DNA of 64,000 nt from ZC4RG30 sp963812195 (GCA_963812195.1 CAWEUI010000010.1:37158-101157), one strand, 5' to 3'. Shown: positions 16,426 through 25,769, counted from the stretch's first letter. Numbers and translations: made by a program. The notes: a model not told the origin generated them from the sequence alone.

Positions 16426-18804
16426 ATGCTCAGCTTTCGCAACCGGCTTCTCATACTGCTGATCGGCCTGGTGGTCGGCGCCCAGACCGTGACGCTGTTC
16501 ACGGCACTGGCCAGCACCGCGGCGACCGTGCGCAGCAACGCGGCCAAGCGCCTGATGGACGGCAAGCAGATCGCGCAGCGTCAGCTCGGTACCGATGCGC
16601 GACAGCTGGCCGTCGCGGTATCCGCGCTGGTATCCGACTACGGCCTGCGCGAGGCGGTGGGTACGGGTGACCGTGCGACGGTGGCCTCCGCGTTGGCCAA
16701 TCACGCTCACCGCATCGGCGCGGATCTGACGCTGGCGCTGGACCTGGACGGCAACCTGATTGCGCGCGGCGAAGACACGGCGCCTCTGGAGCCGGCGCTG
16801 ATCACCGCGGTGGCCGCGGATCAGTCCGCTGACGGACCGGAGGCGCAGTTCGTGGTCACGCACTCGGCCGTGTATCAGGTGTTCACTTCTCCGGTGCTGG
16901 GCCCGGATGAAATCGGGCGTGTCGCGATGGGCTTCGTGGTGGACCAGAAGCTGGCACAGGGACTGGGCAAACTGATCGGCGTCGACGCGGCCTTCATCGC
17001 CGGCACGGACCAGGCGCGGCGGTTCGTGGCCGGCACCTCACCGCTGCTGGACGGCGTGAGCGTGGCTGCATGGGCACAGCTGGGTGATACGCCGGCCGTC
17101 ACCGACATCGGCGGCCAGCAGTACCTGGCCATGATCGCGCACCTGGCCACGCACGGTCAGCCGCTGGATCTGGCCCTGCTCGAGCCCATGCACGACGTGA
17201 TGGCGCCGTTCCGCCAGCTGGCGCTGATGCTTGGCCTGATCGTCGGCGTGACGCTGGCGGCCGCGGTCATCGCCGGCATCTATCTGGGTCGCGGGGCTGC
17301 GCGGCCGGTGCAGCAGCTGGCTCACGGCGCGCAGCGCATTGCCGCCGGTGACTACTCCGAGCGGGTCGAAGGCGCCTCCGGCGGGCGCGAACTGGCCAAT
17401 CTGGCGCAGGCCTTCAACACCATGCAGCGGGGCATCGCCGAACGCGAATCCCGACTGGTGCATCAGGCACGACACGACGGTGCCACCGGACTGCCGAACC
17501 GGCTGTTTGCCGAAGAATGGCTCACGCAGCGGCTCACCGCGCTGGGCCCGCACGAACAGCTTGGCGTGGTGCTGGTGGCTGTCACCAACCTGCGGGAAAT
17601 CTCGGCCAGCCTCGGCTCCGACATCACCGGACAACTGGTGGAGCATCTGGCCGAGAGCATCGGCGCACTGGCGGCGCAGAACTGTCTGGTCGCGCGAGTG
17701 GATGCCACGCACTTCGTGGTTGCCGTCACGCCATTGCCCGCCACTGGCCCGGAATCGCTGCTCGCCGAGCTGCGGCGGCGCGCGAGCCGGCCGCTGACCA
17801 CCGCGGGCATTACGCTGCAGGCTGCGGTGGTGCTCGGTGCCGCAGTGGCGCCGGATCATGGCGCCGGCGCCAGCGAGCTGTTGCGTTGCGCGGAGGCGGC
17901 GCTGGAGAGCGCATTCCAGCAGGAGCAGCGGCAGGCACTGTTCACGCGCGCCAGCGACGAGGCGCAGCGACGGGCGCTGCAGCTGGGAGCCGACCTGCCG
18001 CAGGCACTGCAGTCCGGGCAGCTGTACCTGCACTATCAGCCCAAGTACCGCATGCGCGACCGCTCGCCGCGTGGCGTGGAGACACTGGTGCGCTGGCGGC
18101 ATCCGGAGTTCGGCAATGTGTCGCCGGCCGAATTCATCCCCATCGCCGAGCGCACCGGCGCTTCGGGTCTGGTGACCCGCTGGGTACTGCACGAAGCGCT
18201 GACGCAGCTGGCCGCGTGGCGGCGACAGGGCATTCCCATCGAAATGGCGGTCAATCTGTCGGCGGCCGACATCATCGACCCGGGCGTGCTGGAGTTCATA
18301 CTCAGTGCCCTGCGTGACGCGAAGCTGGCCGCGAGCGCATTGACCCTGGAGATCACCGAGAGCGTGTTGCTGCACGAGCCGGAAACGGCCCGTCGCAACA
18401 TGGAACTGCTGCGGGTCGCCGGCGTGCGCTTCTCCATCGATGATTTCGGCACCGGCTACTCATCGCTGTCGCAGTTGCGCGAATTGCCGGCCGATGAGCT
18501 GAAGATCGACCAGTCCTTCGTGCGGGTGCTGACACAGGGCGCCGAACACGCGGCGGTGATCCGCGCCATCGTGGAGCTGGCCCATGGGCTCGGCCTGCGC
18601 ACCGTGGCCGAAGGCGTCGAGCAGGAAGCGCAGTGGCGGCTGCTGGCCGAGCTCGGCTGTGACTACGTGCAGGGCTACCTGACCGGAAGGCCGCAGCCGG
18701 CCGACCAGCTCACGGCGCAATTGCGGGCGGCGCTGGCCGATTCCGCCGAAGCCGACTCACGCACTGCATCGCTGCGCGTGCTGGAGCTGCGCCGCAAGGA
18801 CTGA
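16426..18804 (+). CDS. Membrane c-di-GMP phosphodiesterase (HAMP, degenerate GGDEF, EAL)
   Basis: A 792-residue membrane sensor. Membrane segments at about residues 7-29 and 265-288 flank a periplasmic sensor domain. A HAMP linker follows at about 287-340, then a GGDEF-like domain without the GGDEF signature (it reads A-R-V-D-A-T-H-F), then an EAL domain from about 520. The EAL set looks intact: E-T-L-V-R-W-R-H-P at about 551, N-L-S-A, E-I-T-E-S, D-D-F-G-T-G, K-I-D-Q-S-F and A-E-G-V-E. It should therefore hydrolyse c-di-GMP. It is divergent from the cupredoxin/barrel pair, suggesting a common signal. Confidence 0.88.
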   Translation: MLSFRNRLLILLIGLVVGAQTVTLFTALASTAATVRSNAAKRLMDGKQIAQRQLGTDARQLAVAVSALVSDYGLREAVGTGDRATVASALANHAHRIGADLTLALDLDGNLIARGEDTAPLEPALITAVAADQSADGPEAQFVVTHSAVYQVFTSPVLGPDEIGRVAMGFVVDQKLAQGLGKLIGVDAAFIAGTDQARRFVAGTSPLLDGVSVAAWAQLGDTPAVTDIGGQQYLAMIAHLATHGQPLDLALLEPMHDVMAPFRQLALMLGLIVGVTLAAAVIAGIYLGRGAARPVQQLAHGAQRIAAGDYSERVEGASGGRELANLAQAFNTMQRGIAERESRLVHQARHDGATGLPNRLFAEEWLTQRLTALGPHEQLGVVLVAVTNLREISASLGSDITGQLVEHLAESIGALAAQNCLVARVDATHFVVAVTPLPATGPESLLAELRRRASRPLTTAGITLQAAVVLGAAVAPDHGAGASELLRCAEAALESAFQQEQRQALFTRASDEAQRRALQLGADLPQALQSGQLYLHYQPKYRMRDRSPRGVETLVRWRHPEFGNVSPAEFIPIAERTGASGLVTRWVLHEALTQLAAWRRQGIPIEMAVNLSAADIIDPGVLEFILSALRDAKLAASALTLEITESVLLHEPETARRNMELLRVAGVRFSIDDFGTGYSSLSQLRELPADELKIDQSFVRVLTQGAEHAAVIRAIVELAHGLGLRTVAEGVEQEAQWRLLAELGCDYVQGYLTGRPQPADQLTAQLRAALADSAEADSRTASLRVLELRRKD

Positions 18805-18810
18805 GTGATC

Positions 18811-18841
18811 GGCGGCGGCACCCGGACCCGGCGCCGCCGCC
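18811..18841. terminator. GC-rich hairpin between convergent genes
   Basis: GGCGGCGGC at 18811-18819 pairs with GCCGCCGCC at 18833-18841 across a 13-base loop. It lies just after the EAL gene stop and before the convergent carotenoid-oxygenase gene end. There is no clear run of T, so termination is plausible but not shown. Confidence 0.35.
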
Positions 18842-18846
18842 CGCCA

Positions 18847-20460
18847 TCAGGCCTTTGTCGGGAAGTGGCTCTCCGCCACCCAGTAGCCATGCACCTGGCC
18901 GACCGCGCGTGTCGGCAGCTTGACGGTGGCCACCGGACCGTCCTCGACGTGCTCGGCATCCAGGATCAGCAGATCCGCGCGACCTGCCTCGGCCGGATGG
19001 GTGGCCACGGCCATCACGTAACCGGCACCTTCCGGCGCGGTCGCGCTCTTCGGCGCGTGGCAGATCTCGGCCAGTGCGGTGCCCTGCGGGGCCTGCCAGA
19101 ACGTCTTGGTGCGGTTCCACACGTCGAAGCGCGCGATGCCGCTCTTGCGCGCGCCGCCATCCATCCAGTCCACCGAACCGAAACCGTAACGGTAGTGCGC
19201 GGTGTTGTAGCGATCGTCCTGGCGCGGCAGCGGCAGCAGCACGCCGGGGAACAGCACGTCGATGCCGTAGTTCTTCGGTGTCTTCTTCGTGAGGTCCGCC
19301 GAGAAGCGCGTGATGATGCTGCCGCCCTTGACCGGGTCCCAGCGCGAGCCGTCGTGGTAGGGCATGAACGGGAACGGATTGGACAGCGAACTCTCCACGT
19401 CCACGATCACCTGCTTGCCATCGTCGGTGGCACCCATCACGTGCGTGGCACTGCGCTCCGGGCCCTTGATCCACACCACATCGCTGCCGTCACCGCCGCG
19501 GCGCAGATAGCCGAAGTAGGTCGGCTCGCCGGGCCACCACGACCAGTGGATGCCGCCCTTCTTCATCTGCTCGATGTCGATCTTCATCGGGATCACGTAG
19601 AACACCACGAAGTGCTCGGTCACGGCGAAGTCGTGCAGCATTCCGACGTAGGGCACCTTGATCCAGGCATCCCAGACCTTCCTGCCCTGCGGCGTGTACT
19701 CGAACACATTCACATCGGTGGTGTTGAAGCCCTTCGCCTCGTAACCGAAGGCCACCATGTTGCCGGTGTGCGAGTCCACCTTCGGATGCGCGGTGAAGGT
19801 TTCGCTCTGGAGCTGGCCGTCGAAACGATGCAGCGGGTCGAGCGTCTCGAGCGTGTTCAGGTCGAGCACGGCCGGCGGGCTGTCTTCCTTGAAGGCCAGC
19901 AACTTGCCCTGGAACGGCAGCACGTGCGTGTTGTGCGTGGCGCGGCTCAGGCCCTTCACCGACGGGTCGTTCACGTACGGATTGCGGTACATGGGGAACA
20001 GGATCCGGCCGGCCTTGTCCTGCGCCAGCCAGCGCTCGTTGCGCACGAAACGGCTCTTGTAATGCACGTGGCCGTTCTCGAAGCGGAACTGGCTGACGTG
20101 CCCCTCGCCGTCAAAGGGAATGTTGCCCCGGCGCAGATGGAACTGCGGGTCCGGACCGACGCGGCAGAACGCGCCGGACAGATCGGCCGGCAGTTTGCCG
20201 TCCACCTCGCAGTAGCGGATGTCCTGCTCCTCGCGGAACAGTTGCGGTCCGACGCCCACCGGTGGCGCGGCGTAGCGCTTCTGGATATTGCTGCCGACCG
20301 CGCCCGGGCCACCGGGTGGCTGCTGCGCGCTGGCGCCGTTGGCGGCCAGCGCCGCACCGACGCCGGCGGTCAATGCCCCGCCCATGAACTTGCGCCGGTC
20401 CACCGGCGCGCCGGACTCCGGATCCCCGGCGCCGGGATTTGTGCGGCTTGCATCTGACAT
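18847..20460 (-). CDS. Carotenoid oxygenase family protein with Tat signal
   Basis: The 537-residue protein belongs to the RPE65/carotenoid cleavage family, iron(II) dioxygenases that split carotenoids or stilbenes. Likely iron-binding histidines are in T-A-H-P-K, L-H-D-F-A-V-T and the late G-Q-V-H-G-Y-W. A further one is expected in the middle. An N-terminal D-R-R-K-F-M-G-G followed by a hydrophobic alanine/glycine stretch looks like a twin-arginine signal, unusual for the family. The ATG at 20460 is preferred because GGGGGT lies just before it. An in-frame ATG at 20472 lacks a site. The substrate is unknown. Confidence 0.85.
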   Translation of the reverse strand: MSDASRTNPGAGDPESGAPVDRRKFMGGALTAGVGAALAANGASAQQPPGGPGAVGSNIQKRYAAPPVGVGPQLFREEQDIRYCEVDGKLPADLSGAFCRVGPDPQFHLRRGNIPFDGEGHVSQFRFENGHVHYKSRFVRNERWLAQDKAGRILFPMYRNPYVNDPSVKGLSRATHNTHVLPFQGKLLAFKEDSPPAVLDLNTLETLDPLHRFDGQLQSETFTAHPKVDSHTGNMVAFGYEAKGFNTTDVNVFEYTPQGRKVWDAWIKVPYVGMLHDFAVTEHFVVFYVIPMKIDIEQMKKGGIHWSWWPGEPTYFGYLRRGGDGSDVVWIKGPERSATHVMGATDDGKQVIVDVESSLSNPFPFMPYHDGSRWDPVKGGSIITRFSADLTKKTPKNYGIDVLFPGVLLPLPRQDDRYNTAHYRYGFGSVDWMDGGARKSGIARFDVWNRTKTFWQAPQGTALAEICHAPKSATAPEGAGYVMAVATHPAEAGRADLLILDAEHVEDGPVATVKLPTRAVGQVHGYWVAESHFPTKA

Positions 20461-20496
20461 GACAACCCCCATTGCGACATTGTGTATGGAAAAATT

Positions 20497-20901
20497 CTAG
20501 CGCGGCCAGGCGCCGATGATGGCGCCCATGGCTGCGAAGTTAACGATCTGGTAACCCGCGTTGATCAACCACAGCCTGAATGGTCGCTGTTCGAACAAAT
20601 AGATGACCCCCAGGGCCGTGGCAACGAAGAAGAATGCGACAAAGGCCCCGACGTGTGCGCCGCTGCCAACACCGCCATTGCGCCCCAGTATGACGGCGAT
20701 TCCGAACGCGCCCATCAGGTTCAGTACGTAGGCGCCGCCGAAGGTCAGCGGCATGTTCGTCCGCGCGCCGCCCTGCTTCGTCACGCCGGACAGCCGCATC
20801 CAGGGCTTCTGGAACAAGGGTCCGTACCACAGTCCGCCGATCACGAACCCCGCCAGCGCGGCGACCAGCACCGACCACCAGTTGACCGCCTCCATGTGCA
20901 T
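20497..20901 (-). CDS. DUF1761 membrane protein
   Basis: A 134-residue protein with four hydrophobic segments. The opening N-W-W-S-V-L-V-A-A-L-A-G-F-V-I-G-G-L-W-Y-G is typical of DUF1761, a small inner-membrane family of unknown function. It lies between the carotenoid-oxygenase gene and glyS on the same strand, 30 bases after the glyS stop, so transcription with glyQS is possible. Confidence 0.82.
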   Translation of the reverse strand: MHMEAVNWWSVLVAALAGFVIGGLWYGPLFQKPWMRLSGVTKQGGARTNMPLTFGGAYVLNLMGAFGIAVILGRNGGVGSGAHVGAFVAFFFVATALGVIYLFEQRPFRLWLINAGYQIVNFAAMGAIIGAWPR

Positions 20902-20931
20902 GACGTTCCCCCCTTTGCGCAGTTGCTCCGG

Positions 20932-23067
20932 CTAACCGGGAAGTCTGGAAAGATCGGCGATGCCGGTGAACAGGTCCCGCAGCGCGGCCAGCAGCGCCAG
21001 CCGGTTGGCGCGCAGGGCCGGATCCGGGTCCATCACCATCACGTCGTCGAAGAATGCGTCCACGGGCGCGCGCAACGCGGCCAGTTCGGCCAATGCCATG
21101 CCGTACTCGCCGGAGGCGATCCGGCCGGGTACCGAATGCATCACGCCCTGCAATGCGTTGAACAGCGCATGTTCGGCCCCGGCGCGCAGCAGCGTGGCAT
21201 CGATGTGCTGTTCGGTCACGGCACCGCCGGCCGACTTTCTCAGCAGGTTGGCGATGCGCTTGTTGGCGGCGGTGAGACTGGCCGCGTCCGGCAACGCCAG
21301 GAAGCCGATCAGCGCCCGCACGCGCGCATCGAAGTCCAGCGGCGAGCGCGGGCGCGCGGCGATGACGGCGTCGCAGATCTCCGCACTGATCCCCGCGATC
21401 GGCGGGCCGCCATCCGGCGGTTCCAGCCAGGCCTGGCGCTGGCGTTCCATCAGGTAGTCGTAGACGTCGGCGGCGACCTGCTCGCGGGTGGGCCAGCTCT
21501 TGCCCTGCGGCGGCGTGCCTTCGAACACGGTGTGGGCGCGCAACGCGGCATCGAGCAGATCTATCAGGTCCAGCGGCAGGCGATGCTCGTAGATCATGCG
21601 GCCGATGCCGATCGCGGCGCGGCGCAGGGCAAACGGATCCCGGGTGCCGCTGGGCTTCTGGCCAATGGCGAATATGCCGGTGATCGTGTCCAGGCGATCG
21701 GCCAGCGCCACCGCAATGCCGGACTTCGTGGTGGGCAGGCAATCGCCCGCGCCGCGCGGCTGGTAATGCTCGGCAATGGCCGCGGCCACTTCGGCCGGCT
21801 CGCCGTCGGCGGCGGCGTAGTAGCGGCCCATGACGCCCTGCAGCTCGGGAAACTCGCCGACCAGCAGGGTGACCAGATCGCACTTGGCCAACTCGGCAGC
21901 GCGCCCGGCCAGGGCCGCATCGCCATCGATGCGCGGCGCGATCTCGCGCGCCAGTTGCGCCACGCGCCGGACCTTGTCGCCGATGGAGCCGAGCTGGGCC
22001 TGGAAGACGATGCTGTCCAGCTGTGGCAGTCGCGCGGCCAGGGGCTGCCTGCGATCCTGCTCCCAGAAGAACACCGCGTCGGACAGGCGCGGCCGGATGA
22101 CGCGTTCGTTGCCCGCGCGCACCACGTCGATGTCGGTGCTGTCGATGTTGCTGACGGCGATGAAGCAGGGCAGCAGATTGCCGGCGGCGTCCTGCACCGG
22201 AAAGTAGCGCTGGTGGTCCTGCAGCACCGAGATCAGCAGTTCGCGCGGCAATGTGAGGAAGCGTTGCTCGAAGCGGCCGGCAAATGGCACGGGCCATTCC
22301 ACCAGTGAGGTCACCTCATCGAGCAGCTCATCGGTGAACAGGGCCTGGCCGCCCTGTTCGCCGGCCAGCGCGGCGACCCCGGTGCGGATACGCTCGCGCC
22401 GCGCGGCGAAATCCGCGACCACCATGCCGGCCAGCAACACCTGTTCGTAGTCGGCCGGTGCGGCCAGGCGCAGCAGGCCGGAAGAATGAAAACGATGGCC
22501 GCGCGTGCGGTTGCCCGCCGGCGCATCCAGGATGGTGGCGCGCACCACGCGGGTGCCCAGCAGCATCACCAGCCAGTGCACCGGCCGCACGAACAGCGCC
22601 TCGCCGGCCCCCCAGCGCATGCGCTTGGGAATGGGCAACGCCTCGAGCGCCGCCGCAACCATTTCCGGCAGCAGTTCGCGGGTGGCCTGGCCGCGCTTAA
22701 CGCCGGTGAAACTCAGGCACTCGTTGCCTTTCGGATCCGTCTCGCGGCGCAGCCTGGCGATGGCGACGCCGCAGCTGTGGGCAAAGGCTTCGGCTGCCCG
22801 CGTGGGCTTGCCTTCACGGTCGAACGCGGCGGCGACGGGCGGGCCGCGCCGCTGCACCTTCTGGTTCGGCTGCCTCAGGGCCAGCTGTTGCACGCGCACG
22901 GCCAGTCGCCGCGGTGTGGCAAAGGCCTGCACGGCGCCATGCGCCAGCCCGACTGCCGCGAGCCGCTCGACCAGGGCGTCGCGAAATGCCGCTGACAGTG
23001 TGGGCAGCGCCCTGGGCGGCAACTCCTCCGTGCCCAGCTCCACCAGGAAGTCGGCCTGGCCGCTCAT
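20932..23067 (-). CDS. glyS: Glycine-tRNA ligase beta subunit
   Basis: The 711-residue beta chain of the alpha2-beta2 glycyl-tRNA synthetase recognises tRNA-Gly in the cytoplasm. The N-terminus F-L-V-E-L-G-T-E-E-L-P-P is the family signature, and length is close to that of E. coli GlyS (689). A central H-x-R-Y-F-P and an F-V-R-P-V-H-W motif are also visible. The start overlaps the glyQ stop by four bases (ATGA), the usual arrangement for this operon. The frame is intact throughout. Confidence 0.96.
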   Translation of the reverse strand: MSGQADFLVELGTEELPPRALPTLSAAFRDALVERLAAVGLAHGAVQAFATPRRLAVRVQQLALRQPNQKVQRRGPPVAAAFDREGKPTRAAEAFAHSCGVAIARLRRETDPKGNECLSFTGVKRGQATRELLPEMVAAALEALPIPKRMRWGAGEALFVRPVHWLVMLLGTRVVRATILDAPAGNRTRGHRFHSSGLLRLAAPADYEQVLLAGMVVADFAARRERIRTGVAALAGEQGGQALFTDELLDEVTSLVEWPVPFAGRFEQRFLTLPRELLISVLQDHQRYFPVQDAAGNLLPCFIAVSNIDSTDIDVVRAGNERVIRPRLSDAVFFWEQDRRQPLAARLPQLDSIVFQAQLGSIGDKVRRVAQLAREIAPRIDGDAALAGRAAELAKCDLVTLLVGEFPELQGVMGRYYAAADGEPAEVAAAIAEHYQPRGAGDCLPTTKSGIAVALADRLDTITGIFAIGQKPSGTRDPFALRRAAIGIGRMIYEHRLPLDLIDLLDAALRAHTVFEGTPPQGKSWPTREQVAADVYDYLMERQRQAWLEPPDGGPPIAGISAEICDAVIAARPRSPLDFDARVRALIGFLALPDAASLTAANKRIANLLRKSAGGAVTEQHIDATLLRAGAEHALFNALQGVMHSVPGRIASGEYGMALAELAALRAPVDAFFDDVMVMDPDPALRANRLALLAALRDLFTGIADLSRLPG

Positions 23068-23990
23068 GCGTCCACCCCGGCGGACCTGAGCATCGGAAAG
23101 CCCAGCGACTCGCGGCTGGCGTAATACCTCTGGGCCACGGCGCGCGACAGGGTGCGCACGCGCAGGATGTAGCGCTGGCGCTCGGTCACCGAGATGGCGC
23201 GGCGCGCATCCAGCAGGTTGAAGGTATGCGAGGCCTTCAGCGCCTGCTCGTAGGCCGGCAGTGCCAGCTGCGCGTTCAGCAGATCGTTGCAGGCCTGTTC
23301 GTGCTCGTCGAAATGCCGGCGCAGCACCGCCACGTCGGCGAACTCGAAGTCGTAGGCCGACTGCTCGACTTCATTCTGGTGGAACACGTCGCGGTAGGTG
23401 ACGCGGCCCAGCGGGCCGTCGGCCCATACCAGGTCGTACACGCTCTCCACGCCCTGCAGGTACATGGCCAGGCGCTCCAGTCCGTAGGTGATCTCGCCGG
23501 TTACCGGGCGGCAGTCCAGGCCGCCCACCTGCTGGAAGTAGGTGAACTGCGAGACCTCCATGCCGTTGAGCCAGACTTCCCAGCCCAGACCCCAGGCGCC
23601 CAGCGTGGGCGACTCCCAGTTGTCCTCGACGAACCGGAGGTCATGCACCAGCGGATCGAAGCCCAGCGCCACCAGCGAACCGATGTACAGGTCCTGGATC
23701 GCCAGCGGCGAAGGCTTGATGACCACCTGGAACTGGTAGTAGTGCTGCAGACGGAACGGGTTCTCCCCGTAGCGGCCGTCGGTGGGGCGGCGCGAGGGCT
23801 GCACGTAGGCCGCGCTCCAGGGCTCCGGCCCGATGGCGCGCAGGAAGGTCGCGGTATGAAAGGTGCCGGCGCCGACTTCCATGTCCAGCGGTTGCAGGAT
23901 CACGCAGCCCTGCGCCGCCCAGTACTTCTGCAGGGCCAGGATCAGGTCCTGGAAAGTCGCTGGCGCCGAGCCGGTTTTTCTTTTGGCCAT
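23064..23990 (-). CDS. glyQ: Glycine-tRNA ligase alpha subunit
   Basis: The 308-residue catalytic alpha chain of the tetrameric glycyl-tRNA synthetase, a class II aminoacyl-tRNA synthetase that binds glycine and ATP. Recognisable features are F-Q-D-L-I-L-A-L-Q-K-Y-W near the N-terminus, M-E-V-G-A-G-T-F-H and P-S-R-R-P-T-D-G-R-Y-G-E-N-P-F-R, all highly conserved in GlyQ. Length matches E. coli (303). First gene of glyQS. The region upstream (23991-24274) is shared with the divergent glnA promoter. Confidence 0.96.
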   Translation of the reverse strand: MAKRKTGSAPATFQDLILALQKYWAAQGCVILQPLDMEVGAGTFHTATFLRAIGPEPWSAAYVQPSRRPTDGRYGENPFRLQHYYQFQVVIKPSPLAIQDLYIGSLVALGFDPLVHDLRFVEDNWESPTLGAWGLGWEVWLNGMEVSQFTYFQQVGGLDCRPVTGEITYGLERLAMYLQGVESVYDLVWADGPLGRVTYRDVFHQNEVEQSAYDFEFADVAVLRRHFDEHEQACNDLLNAQLALPAYEQALKASHTFNLLDARRAISVTERQRYILRVRTLSRAVAQRYYASRESLGFPMLRSAGVDA

Positions 23991-24130
23991 GGGATCTTGG
24001 CCGCTGTCTTGGGACGGCCCGCAGGAATCAAGCCAGGCAGTATATCGGCTCGCTCAGGGTGCGCGCGGTTGGGCGCCGGCGCCATAACGGGGCCGGGCCG
24101 CGCACCGTTGTGATGCGGCGGGTCGCCAGA

Positions 24131-24147
24131 CGCACTAGAATGGTGCG
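24131..24147. promoter_or_regulatory. Probable NtrC-binding site upstream of glnA
   Basis: CGCACTAGAATGGTGCG is an inverted repeat close to the NtrC consensus TGCAC-N7-GTGCA. Its centre lies about 70 bases upstream of the -24 element of the sigma-54-type promoter, a normal enhancer distance. The NtrC gene itself lies 3 kb downstream. A weaker half-match (GCACC...GATGC) is at about 24102-24116. Confidence 0.65.
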
Positions 24148-24208
24148 CCTTGTGCGCAGATTCACAATTGCCGCTGACTAACCCCTTGATCGGCAAGACC
24201 CACTGATT

Positions 24209-24224
24209 TGGCACACCGCCTGCA
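24209..24224 (+). promoter_or_regulatory. Sigma-54 (RpoN) promoter of glnA
   Basis: TGGCAC at 24209-24214, a 5-base gap and CTGCA at 24220-24224 match the -24/-12 consensus TGGCAC-N5-TTGCA at all but one base. It is about 50 bases upstream of the glnA ATG and downstream of the NtrC-like site, so glnA should be switched on under nitrogen limitation. Confidence 0.7.
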
Positions 24225-24274
24225 ATGAGCACAGGCCTGCCGTGTCGAGAACTCGAAATCCACCTGGAGGAGCC

Positions 24275-25693
24275 ATGACCACACCAAGCGACGTCCTGAA
24301 GATCATCAAAGAGAAGGAGGTCAAGTACGTCGATTTCCGCTTCGTTGATACCCGCGGCAAGGAACAGCACGTCACCGTTCCCTCGCACACCGTCGAGGAA
24401 GAGCTGTTCACCGACGGCAAGATGTTCGACGGCTCCTCGATCGCCGGCTGGAAGGGCATCAACGAGTCCGACATGATCCTGATGCCGGATTCGACCTCGG
24501 CGGTGATCGATCCCTTCTACGAGGAAACGACCCTCAATCTGCGCTGCGACGTCATCGAGCCCGCCACGATGCAGGGCTACGAGCGCGACCCGCGCTCCCT
24601 GGCGCTGCGCGCCGAGGCCTATCTGAAGTCCACCGGCATCGCCGATACCGCCCTGTTCGGCCCGGAGAACGAGTTCTTCGTGTTCGACAGCGTGAAGTGG
24701 CACAGCGACATGAACTCCACCGGCTACACCATCGACTCGTACTCCGGTGCGTGGAATTCCAATTCCGAATTCGCCGATCGCATCAATCTGGGCCACCGCC
24801 CCGGCATCAAGGGCGGCTACTTCCCGGTGCCGCCGGTCGACTGCACTGCAGGACGTGCGCAGCGCGATGTGCAATGCGCTGGAAGAAATGGGCCTGAAGG
24901 TCGAAGTGCACCACCACGAGGTGGCCACCGGCGGACAGGGCGAGATCGGTGTCGGTGCCGGCACGCTGACGCGCAAGGCGGACGAAGTGCTGATCCTGAA
25001 GTACGTGGTGCAGAACGTTGCCGCGCAGCTACGGCAAGACGGCCACCTTCATGCCCAAGCCGCTGGTCGGCGACAACGGCAACGGCATGCACGTGCACCA
25101 GTCGCTGCAGAAGGCCGGCAAGGCACTGTTCGCCGGCGACAAGTACGGCGGACTGTCCGAAACGGCGCTGTACTACATCGGCGGCATCATCAAGCATGCC
25201 CGGGCGATCAACGCGTTCACGCAACCCGGGCACCAACAGCTACAAGCGCCTGGTGCCGGGCTTCGAGGCGCCGGTGATGCTGGCCTACTCGGCGCGCAAC
25301 CGCTCGGCTTCCATCCGTATCCCGTGGGTCACGAACCCGAAGGCGCGTCGCATCGAGGTGCGCTTCCCGGATTCCTCCGCGAACCCGTACTTCGCGTTTT
25401 CCGCGATGATGATGGCGGGCCTGGACGGCATCCAGAACAAGATCCACCCGGGCGAACCGGCCGACAAGGATCTGTACGACCTGGAGCCGGAGGAGGAGAA
25501 GAAGATCCCGCAGGTGTGCAGCTCGCTCGACCAGGCGCTGGAAGCGCTGGACAAGGACCGCGAGTTCCTGACCCGCGGCGGCGTGTTCACCAATGATCTG
25601 ATCGATGCCTACATCGGGCTGAAGATGCAGGAAGTGACCCGCTTCCGCATGTGCACGCACCCGGTCGAGCTCGACATGTACTACAGCCTCTAG
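24275..25693 (+). CDS. glnA: Glutamine synthetase type I, frame broken three times
   Basis: The enzyme makes glutamine from glutamate, ammonia and ATP. Conserved segments appear in order: M-F-D-G-S-S-I-A-G-W-K, N-E-F-F-V-F-D, H-H-H-E-V-A-T-G-G-Q, G-K-T-A-T-F-M-P-K-P, R-I-P-W-V and the adenylylation tyrosine in D-L-Y-D-L-E-P-E-E. These lie in three frames, which rejoin if one extra base is removed near 24843 (before L-Q-D-V-R-S), near 25027 (before Y-G-K-T) and near 25222 (before N-P-G-T-N-S-Y). The corrected product is about 471 residues, like E. coli GlnA. The start has GGAGGAG just upstream. I treat the shifts as sequence errors in an essential gene. Confidence 0.92.
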   Translation: MTTPSDVLKIIKEKEVKYVDFRFVDTRGKEQHVTVPSHTVEEELFTDGKMFDGSSIAGWKGINESDMILMPDSTSAVIDPFYEETTLNLRCDVIEPATMQGYERDPRSLALRAEAYLKSTGIADTALFGPENEFFVFDSVKWHSDMNSTGYTIDSYSGAWNSNSEFADRINLGHRPGIKGGYFPVPPVDCTAGRAQRDVQCAGRNGPEGRSAPPRGGHRRTGRDRCRCRHADAQGGRSADPEVRGAERCRAATARRPPSCPSRWSATTATACTCTSRCRRPARHCSPATSTADCPKRRCTTSAASSSMPGRSTRSRNPGTNSYKRLVPGFEAPVMLAYSARNRSASIRIPWVTNPKARRIEVRFPDSSANPYFAFSAMMMAGLDGIQNKIHPGEPADKDLYDLEPEEEKKIPQVCSSLDQALEALDKDREFLTRGGVFTNDLIDAYIGLKMQEVTRFRMCTHPVELDMYYSL

Positions 25694-25707
25694 AGGCCCG
25701 AAGAGGG

Positions 25708-25729
25708 CCGGCGGACCCGCGTCCGCCGG
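25708..25729 (+). terminator. Terminator hairpin after glnA
   Basis: CCGGCGGAC at 25708-25716 and GTCCGCCGG at 25721-25729 form a perfect 9-bp stem with a 4-base loop, followed by TTCCTT. It lies 15 bases after the glnA stop. Confidence 0.65.
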
Positions 25730-25769
25730 TTCCTTGAATCGACGGGAAATGGGACTATGCTGATGCCCT

